In this document: positions 6,116-7,080 of the stretch, piece after piece
Layout: every line of letters starts with the position of its first letter
How positions within the stretch are numbered: the first letter of the stretch is position 1
Assembly: GCA_013335665.1 (NCBI GenBank)
Contig: JAAXVE010000043.1
Span: 1 to 7,080 of the forward strand
Direction: 5' to 3'
From: Candidatus Falkowiibacteriota bacterium
GTDB lineage: Bacteria; Patescibacteriota; Patescibacteriia; Patescibacteriales; GWE2-39-37
DNA: 7,080 bases
Notes under the pieces: generated by a model
Database searches by the model: none
What the model was told of the DNA's origin: nothing
Seen by the model: the letters and a program-made list of their open reading frames with translations, nothing else
Made by a program: the position numbers and the translations under genes

Positions 6116-6369
6116 GATCTTGTAGCATCCACCGAACTGCGGCTTTGCTTGAACATTACAGCACTAAGAATAAAAGAGGTCAAGAAGAAGAGTGCGCCGT
6201 AAAAGCACGGCGTAAATACAGGATTAACCACGTTGCCAGCAGTGCAAGAAAACTGGCACGGTTTCTGGTTGAGGTAGTTGTAAGTTTCCAGCGCGAGATT
6301 GCCCCAGGCAAAGATTGTCCCAAGAAGCAAAATGACAAATTGAATTTTGACTATTTTTTTATCTACCAT
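6112..6369 (-). CDS. Small two-helix membrane protein with three cysteines
   Basis: 85-residue protein of unknown function. Seen: a basic N-terminus (MVDKKIVK), a membrane helix at about 9-28, a short loop with C38 and C42 (CQFSC), then NPVFTPCFYGALFF leading into a second helix (about 52-73) with C55, and a polar tail. By the positive-inside rule the loop with C38 and C42 would face outside, which could allow a disulfide. The C...C...NPxxTPCFYG pattern looks like something I have met in other Patescibacterial small proteins, but no function is known to me. I chose the ATG at 6369. The frame is open to 6501, but that extension would overlap the end of the surface protein gene and read as a non-membrane, Pro/Arg-rich stretch. 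It begins 22 bases after that gene and overlaps tgt by 4 bases, so the three genes are probably co-transcribed. Confidence 0.72.
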   Translation of the reverse strand: MVDKKIVKIQFVILLLGTIFAWGNLALETYNYLNQKPCQFSCTAGNVVNPVFTPCFYGALFFLTSFILSAVMFKQSRSSVDATRS

Positions 6370-6384
6370 ACTAATGTTTAAGGC

Positions 6385-6398
6385 GCAGTAATTACTGC
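6385..6398. repeat. Palindrome at the end of the surface protein gene
   Basis: GCAGTAATTACTGC is a perfect 14-base palindrome spanning the TAA stop (6394-6392). In minus-strand RNA a U-G pair and two G-C pairs extend it to an 8-bp stem with an AAUU loop. No U tract follows, so it is a poor terminator. It may protect or pause the transcript before the next gene. Confidence 0.3.
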
Positions 6399-7080
6399 AC
6401 CCGACCATCATCGCTAATGGCTTCGTCGTCCTCGAGCTTGGTGGTCTTGGATTTACCGGTCTTAGTGATGTGCGCCAAGGTACTGCTGTCGATCGCATCA
6501 ATGGTTGTGCCTGACAGCAGTACCAATATCTTGTTGCGATCCTCTTCGGTCGGCTTGATCGCTAAATTGAATTCAGCTTGAGCTTTCAAGACTGTAATTG
6601 GCAAGCGACCAACTGTCCAGGTGACTTTGCGCGTAGAATCGTCGTATTGGACCGTACCGACGTCTGCATGGTTCTTATTATCCCAAGTAACATTCTTTGG
6701 CAAAACGGTTTCGATCTTCAGTTCGTTTAATTCGTTCAAATTATTTGTCAGCTTCCAATAGATCTTATAGCTTGTCGCCTCACCGACTTTCGGTGGCACA
6801 GGGCCGGAACCGACGGCAATGTTGTCATCGTCAAAGTAACGGACTTCTTCCTTCAAATTCAAGTCGCTATTAATCTTGCTAACGATCAAATTGCTTTTGT
6901 CCGCATCCTCGGTTGAGGTGGCAGAAGTGCTCGTACCGACGCTGAATCGGGCAAAGCTCTTGATCTGATAGTTCTTGGCCGGATCAATTTCCCCTGCCGG
7001 CGCAACCTTGATAGTAAAATCGATCACACCCTCGTTGCCAGGAGCCAAATCGGCCAATCCGGGAATTTGGTCTTTGTTCC
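6392..7080 (-). CDS. Surface protein with DUF11-like repeats, C-terminal part only
   Basis: The last 228 codons of a gene that enters from the right edge. The frame stays open through 7080, reading NKDQIPG before the TTG at 7057-7055, so that TTG is not a real start. The visible part is threonine-, asparagine- and aspartate-rich and beta-strand-like. It shows the tail of one repeat (LAPGNEGVIDFTIKVAP, the usual end pattern of DUF11/Ig-like modules) and then a fuller module with GSGPVPPKVGEATSYKIYWK, LTNNLNELNELKIETVLPKNVTW and VTWTVGRLP. I infer an extracellular or S-layer-like adhesive protein anchored near its unseen N-terminus. No sortase motif or membrane helix is present before the stop (DDEAISDDGRVQ). 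Family assignment is from pattern memory only. Confidence 0.75.
   Translation of the reverse strand, partial: NKDQIPGLADLAPGNEGVIDFTIKVAPAGEIDPAKNYQIKSFARFSVGTSTSATSTEDADKSNLIVSKINSDLNLKEEVRYFDDDNIAVGSGPVPPKVGEATSYKIYWKLTNNLNELNELKIETVLPKNVTWDNKNHADVGTVQYDDSTRKVTWTVGRLPITVLKAQAEFNLAIKPTEEDRNKILVLLSGTTIDAIDSSTLAHITKTGKSKTTKLEDDEAISDDGRVQ

Noticed and set aside
6370..6501. A 44-codon extension of the small membrane protein up to 6501
   Set aside because: It lies almost entirely inside the surface protein gene in another frame, and its Pro/Arg/Ser-rich peptide looks like an out-of-frame shadow.
7055..7057. TTG as the start of the surface protein
   Set aside because: The frame is open through the window edge, with a coherent repeat-like sequence before the TTG and no ribosome binding site.
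1..7080. CRISPR arrays, tRNA or rRNA genes, insertion sequences or a defence system
   Set aside because: No regularly spaced repeats, cloverleaf or rRNA segments, transposase or terminal repeats, or defence-gene motifs were seen. The region looks like ordinary chromosome.

Overview
The window looks like a chromosome piece from a Candidate Phyla Radiation (Patescibacteria) bacterium, probably of Parcubacteria type. This rests on recalled family features: a very compact alanyl-tRNA synthetase, a membrane-tethered CAP-domain protein of a type I associate with this group, a tail of repeated DUF11-like surface domains, and genes without Shine-Dalgarno sites. TGA ends several genes, so the standard code applies and the TGA=Gly lineages (Gracilibacteria/Absconditabacteria) are unlikely. 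A finer placement cannot be made from the sequence alone.

All credible genes lie on the minus strand, so transcription runs from high to low coordinates. In that order they are: the 3' part of a large surface protein gene (6392-7080, cut by the window edge); a small two-helix membrane protein (6112-6369); tgt (4982-6115, overlapping it by ATGA); a terminator (4910-4945); a CAP-domain membrane protein (3353-4864) with its own promoter; a terminator (3310-3331); mnmA (2162-3235) with its own promoter; a 300-base intergenic stretch (1862-2161) with an 18-codon ORF, hairpins and the alaS promoter; and alaS (23-1861).

Three of the genes serve tRNA. Tgt inserts a queuine precursor at wobble position 34, MnmA thiolates U34, and AlaRS charges tRNA-Ala. 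The others are envelope proteins. The genes seem to form short, separately terminated units rather than one operon.

The points most worth following are these. (1) Tgt keeps its catalytic residues but has lost all four zinc ligands of the family. (2) The mnmA-alaS gap holds a tiny ORF with a 13-nt perfect match to the usual anti-Shine-Dalgarno tail, followed by strong hairpins, whereas no other gene here has a Shine-Dalgarno site. (3) The mnmA and CAP promoters place the predicted +1 exactly on the A of the ATG, suggesting leaderless mRNAs. (4) AlaRS lacks both the editing-domain beta-barrel and the C-terminal C-Ala domain.
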